Assembly (NCBI GenBank): GCA_024684455.1
Contig: JAIKWU010000074.1
Span: 1-42,783 of the forward strand
From: Bacteroidaceae bacterium
GTDB lineage: Bacteria; Bacteroidota; Bacteroidia; Bacteroidales; Bacteroidaceae
Direction of reading: 5' to 3'
Length of the DNA stretch: 42,783 bases
Shown: positions 40,241 through 42,783 of the stretch, piece after piece
Layout of the letters: every line of letters begins with the position of its first letter
How positions within the stretch are numbered: the first letter of the stretch is position 1
The notes under the pieces: model-generated
What the model saw: only the letters and a program-made list of their open reading frames with translations
What the model was told of the DNA's origin: nothing
The model's database searches: none
Translations under genes and position numbers: made by a program

Positions 40241-40241
40241 T

Positions 40242-41051
40242 TTATTTCTTCTTCACCACACTGGTTTGCTCGTTCTTCAGTCCTTTGCCGCTGACGTAAT
40301 AAGCCTTGGCAACACCGAAGCGGAGATAGAAGTCGATACGGACGGGCAGGTGGTTGAGGTCGTCGGTAATGTAGAAGCGGAGGAGTTCTTTCTCCTTCTT
40401 CGACTCGTAGTCGAGCAGCGAGAAGACGAGGCAGCGGTAGGTGACGTCATCGTTGGCCTCGAAGTTCTCCTTACCCTTGTAGATGAGGGTCTGCGGTTCG
40501 ACTTTCGTGCCTGTGGCCATGGGGAAGTGGATGCGATGGCCAGGGATGTAGGTGGAGGGGTCGAACGAGCGTGCCACGTTGAGGATGCTGAGCATGTCAT
40601 AGTTGCATTCATCGCTCTCATGCTCGGTGTTCGAGATTTCGCCGTGACGGTTGAGGTACTTCTGCTTGACATGGCTCTTGCCGCCAGGATAGGAGTACCA
40701 GACCTCATCGACCGTGTAGTGCTTGCCCTCGGTCGCTCCTTTGCGGAAGTAGAGGGGCACGAGTTCGGGCGTCATCTGGCTGATGAGGGTGTCCTTCATG
40801 GGGAAGACGGCATTGAGACGCTTGCTGCCCTGGAAGAGCAGGTCGGTGCGCAGCGACGGCTTGCCGGCATAGGTGCTATTGCTGATTTTGTAGTGGGCCG
40901 TGCCGGCCTTGACCCACACGAACTTCCAGTTGAAGTAGAGGTCGTAGGTGAGCGACTCGCCCGCCTGGAACGCCTTGTTCTGGCGTGTACACTGCGCCGA
41001 AGCCATGAGGGGGAGGCACAGCATGAGCAGGAATACTTTGAACTTAGTCAT
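40242..41051 (-). CDS. DUF3108 domain exported protein
   Basis: A 269-residue protein with a signal peptide ([17 protein letters not shown]). The DUF3108 beta-sheet domain is recognisable: [49 protein letters not shown] and [20 protein letters not shown]. Family members are predicted periplasmic proteins with an unknown lipocalin/LolA-like role. It is followed at once by rnhB. Its promoter, -7 TATCTTTG and -33 TTTG, is a near-perfect match. Confidence 0.92.
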   Translation of the reverse strand: MTKFKVFLLMLCLPLMASAQCTRQNKAFQAGESLTYDLYFNWKFVWVKAGTAHYKISNSTYAGKPSLRTDLLFQGSKRLNAVFPMKDTLISQMTPELVPLYFRKGATEGKHYTVDEVWYSYPGGKSHVKQKYLNRHGEISNTEHESDECNYDMLSILNVARSFDPSTYIPGHRIHFPMATGTKVEPQTLIYKGKENFEANDDVTYRCLVFSLLDYESKKEKELLRFYITDDLNHLPVRIDFYLRFGVAKAYYVSGKGLKNEQTSVVKKK

Positions 41052-41088
41052 AGCGCATTTCGTGTTTTAAGGGTTGAAAATCTGCTGC

Positions 41089-41120
41089 AAAGATAGTCTT
41101 TTCTTCGCATTCCACGCAAA
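41089..41120 (-). promoter_or_regulatory. Promoter of the DUF3108-rnhB operon
   Basis: Reverse strand: -33 TTTG (41117-41120), 20 bp, -7 TATCTTTG (41089-41096). The leader is about 35 nt. Confidence 0.8.
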
Positions 41121-41302
41121 TAATAAACGGGAAAACTTTGTCGGATGCCGTATTTTTAGGGCAAACCCTGCACCAACGTAGGGAGATGCGAAGGCGGAAT
41201 GGGAAATGCCCGTCGGCCGACCGACGGCCACCGCACCGCAGTGAAAACAGCCCCCTTTTGCGCCCCATTGTTCAGTGCACCGAAGACCAAAGTTAACTAC
41301 TC

Positions 41303-41412
41303 CCCAGTTAAAACTCAAAATTTAACTTAAATTTATGGAAATTCTACTTAAATTTATGGAAATTTAAGTTATGTTTATACAAATTTAAGTTAAATTTTGA
41401 GTTTCAACTGGG
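41303..41412. repeat. Nested 32-bp inverted repeat element
   Basis: Arms 41303-41334 and 41381-41412 are reverse complements with one mismatch over 32 bp (outer ends CCCAGTT / AACTGGG). The 46-bp centre holds a second inverted repeat, ACTTAAATTT-ATGG-AAATTTAAGT (41346-41369). It is AT-rich and lies in the 429-bp gap between the Ig-like gene and the DUF3108 gene. I see no transposase. The rest of the gap is GC-richer, with a CACCGCAGTG unit at 41233-41244 and the DUF3108 promoter. Confidence 0.88.
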
Positions 41413-41480
41413 AATTGACTATGTTTGCTTTGGAGAACGGAGAAGAATGCACTGTGGTTGGATGGCTTTATGACCTCACA

Positions 41481-42783
41481 TTACCTGTTGCGCTCGGCGT
41501 TGCGGTTTTGGATGGTCTTCTCCTTGTCGGGCTTCTGCTTGGTAATCTTTCCAGGCTTCTGTTGCCAGAGCGGTGTGGCTGTTGGTGTCCAGTCCTGTGT
41601 GACGTCCCACTTGGCTCTGAGATTCAGCGAACCAGGATAGTAGAAGGTCTCCTCGGGCTGCACCTGTGCGTCGTAGTCGCCGGTAGTCCAGACGCCGTCG
41701 CCGTTGCGGTCGTAGAAGAGGCGCAGATAGTAGGTGCCTGGGTCAAGGAAGTAGAAGTCGGCCTTGCCGTTGGGTGCACGCTGCTCACGAATGACCTTGT
41801 CGCTGGCGTTGAGCAACTGGACGACGGCACTCGTGTCGGCTCCGTGCAACACGACAAAGAGGGTGCTGAAACTGTCGAGCGAGCGAATCGTAAGGTTTCT
41901 TTCGATTTTGGGCGTTGTCAGTCCGTAGAGGCTGACAAAGGCGGTGCTGTCCACAAGAAGATGGTACTTGGCATCGGGCTGCCACTCGGCGTAGAGGGTG
42001 TAGGCGTTGACGGTGCCTTCCTGTCGCAGGAGGAGGAAGGGTCGCTCCTCTTTCGTGCTGTCGATGACTTCCTCCAGATGGAACATCTCGGTGTAGGCGG
42101 TGTCGATGGGTTCCTTGAAGGTAAAGGTGACGTTCTGGTCGGGACTCATCGTCGTCTTGCCCATACGGTAGTCAAGGCTTTTCGGGGGCATGGGAGGGAC
42201 GACAATGTCGTCGTCGGCCCGTTCTCTCCTACTCTTTTTCTTCTTCTTACCGTCGTCGGGTACTGATTCGGCGACGAGGGGCACAACCACGCTGTCGGCG
42301 ACCTCGACAGAGTCGGGCAACTCAACGTCGTCGGTGTGGCCGCCCTGGTGTCTTTGCGAACGTTGCTTGCGCCTGTACTCCTTCTTGTAGTTCTTCACAT
42401 AGGTTTCCCACTCGTTCTTGCGTTCCTTCATTAGCCGCTCATAACTCTTGCGCGAGACCATCGGTATTGTGTCGGTGTTGCTGACGAGACGTCCGAGCGA
42501 GTCGGTCATGTTGTAGGTGAGCACCATGTCGAGCGTGTCCTTGTAGTAGATGAGCGAATCGCGAATCCAGTAGGTGATGGTGTCGCGGGTCGGGTTCGAC
42601 TCGACGACAAAAGCATCGTGCGCGTCGAAGTTGAGGCCTTCAATGCGGGGCAGTTGGGTGTCGGGTGCCGTAAAGTAGAGGGTAAACTTCTCCATCTCCT
42701 TGCGCTCGCTCTTGAGAAAAGCGCGGTTCTGTCCCGACTCCTTGAAGGCTTGGAGCAGGATGTCGTCGGGCAGGAAATGAGTA
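41481..42783 (-). CDS. Ig-like domain protein, partial (N-terminus outside window)
   Basis: The reverse frame is open from the window edge to the stop at 41481, 434 codons. The first visible residues are THFLPDDILLQAFKESG, so no start codon should be placed at the internal ATG at 42695. The sequence matches Bacteroidales 'Ig-like domain-containing' envelope proteins: KFTLYFTAPDTQLPRIEGLN, DSLIYYKDTLDMVLTY, NVTFTFKEPIDTAY and a C-terminal NGKADFYFLDPGTYYLRLFY domain followed by DRNGDGVWTTGDYDAQ, an acidic loop that could bind calcium. A basic, disordered stretch (KKEYRRKQRSQRHQGG) lies in the middle. The basic C-terminus ends RNAERNR. Function is unknown; probably surface- or periplasm-exposed. 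Confidence 0.85.
   Translation of the reverse strand, partial: THFLPDDILLQAFKESGQNRAFLKSERKEMEKFTLYFTAPDTQLPRIEGLNFDAHDAFVVESNPTRDTITYWIRDSLIYYKDTLDMVLTYNMTDSLGRLVSNTDTIPMVSRKSYERLMKERKNEWETYVKNYKKEYRRKQRSQRHQGGHTDDVELPDSVEVADSVVVPLVAESVPDDGKKKKKSRRERADDDIVVPPMPPKSLDYRMGKTTMSPDQNVTFTFKEPIDTAYTEMFHLEEVIDSTKEERPFLLLRQEGTVNAYTLYAEWQPDAKYHLLVDSTAFVSLYGLTTPKIERNLTIRSLDSFSTLFVVLHGADTSAVVQLLNASDKVIREQRAPNGKADFYFLDPGTYYLRLFYDRNGDGVWTTGDYDAQVQPEETFYYPGSLNLRAKWDVTQDWTPTATPLWQQKPGKITKQKPDKEKTIQNRNAERNR

Noticed and set aside
41044-41318. Small reverse frames upstream of the DUF3108 gene
   Set aside because: They run through the promoter and the intergenic repeat; the -7/-33 elements explain the conserved sequence better.
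41303-41412. Inverted repeat as the ends of an insertion sequence
   Set aside because: Only 46 bp lie between the arms; no transposase or target duplication is visible, so at most a non-autonomous element.

Overview
The window looks like chromosomal DNA of a Bacteroidales bacterium, most likely Prevotella or a close relative. Three things point there. Recognisable promoters have the Bacteroidetes form (-33 TTG/TTTG, about 19-20 bp, -7 TAnnTTTG) and most genes lack a clear Shine-Dalgarno site. Several products belong to families typical of the order: DUF4954, DUF3108, the nucleoside kinase with a tRNA-synthetase-like N-terminus, GH115, and the exported Ig-like protein. Intergenic regions carry repeat types I associate with Prevotella. 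Nearly everything is coding. I see no phage, insertion sequence or CRISPR array. The genus is an inference.

Layout. 1-2242 (reverse): DUF4954 protein (cut by the edge) and the GTPase HflX. 2613-6856 (forward): S41 protease, a 66-residue membrane protein, a WecB-like protein lacking catalytic residues, and a secreted pectinesterase. 6929-8644 (reverse): Na/Pi cotransporter. 8925-10604 (forward): nucleoside kinase. 10664-14963 (reverse): gpmI, a Sel1-repeat protein and an MscS-type channel, read from a region with three tandem promoter-like modules. 15200-16744 (reverse): SLC13 carrier. 17027-20557 (forward): PrsW-type protease, RidA, a flavoprotein, and two unknown genes. 20622-24735 (reverse): tRNA-Pro(GGG), iron alcohol dehydrogenase, GH115 alpha-glucuronidase and rpsO. 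25205-26167 (forward): a secreted Gly/Ser/Arg-rich protein. 26326-32001 (reverse): an overlapping parE - coaD::S41 protease fusion - ybeY operon, preceded by a GNAT-like gene. 32177-38553 (forward): OmpA-family porin, then a CHASE2 membrane sensor, a small FecR-like exported protein and a 1134-residue exported TPR-CHAT caspase-like protease. 38658-42783 (reverse): WYL regulator, rnhB, DUF3108 protein and an Ig-like protein cut by the edge.

Most notable. (1) Four intergenic arrays of 12-bp quasi-palindromes repeat at exactly 22 bp: three share a CCAAGCACTTGG-type core and one has a CACYGCRGTG core. A fifth site has three TTTAGG-type direct repeats at 22 bp just upstream of a promoter. (2) The CHASE2 / FecR-like / TPR-CHAT cassette appears to lie wholly in the cell envelope, with an intact His-Cys pair in a predicted periplasmic caspase-like protease. 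(3) CoaD is fused in frame to a secreted S41 protease, with an internal ATG that could also yield a separate exported protease. (4) Heptanucleotide tandem repeats recur at intergenic ends.

Cell biology suggested by the set: plant-polysaccharide use (pectinesterase, alpha-glucuronidase), envelope maintenance and proteolysis (two S41 proteases, PrsW, CHAT, OmpA, MscS), and ordinary housekeeping (ParE, S15, YbeY, RNase HII, GpmI, HflX). All functions rest on sequence reading and recalled family knowledge; no searches were run.
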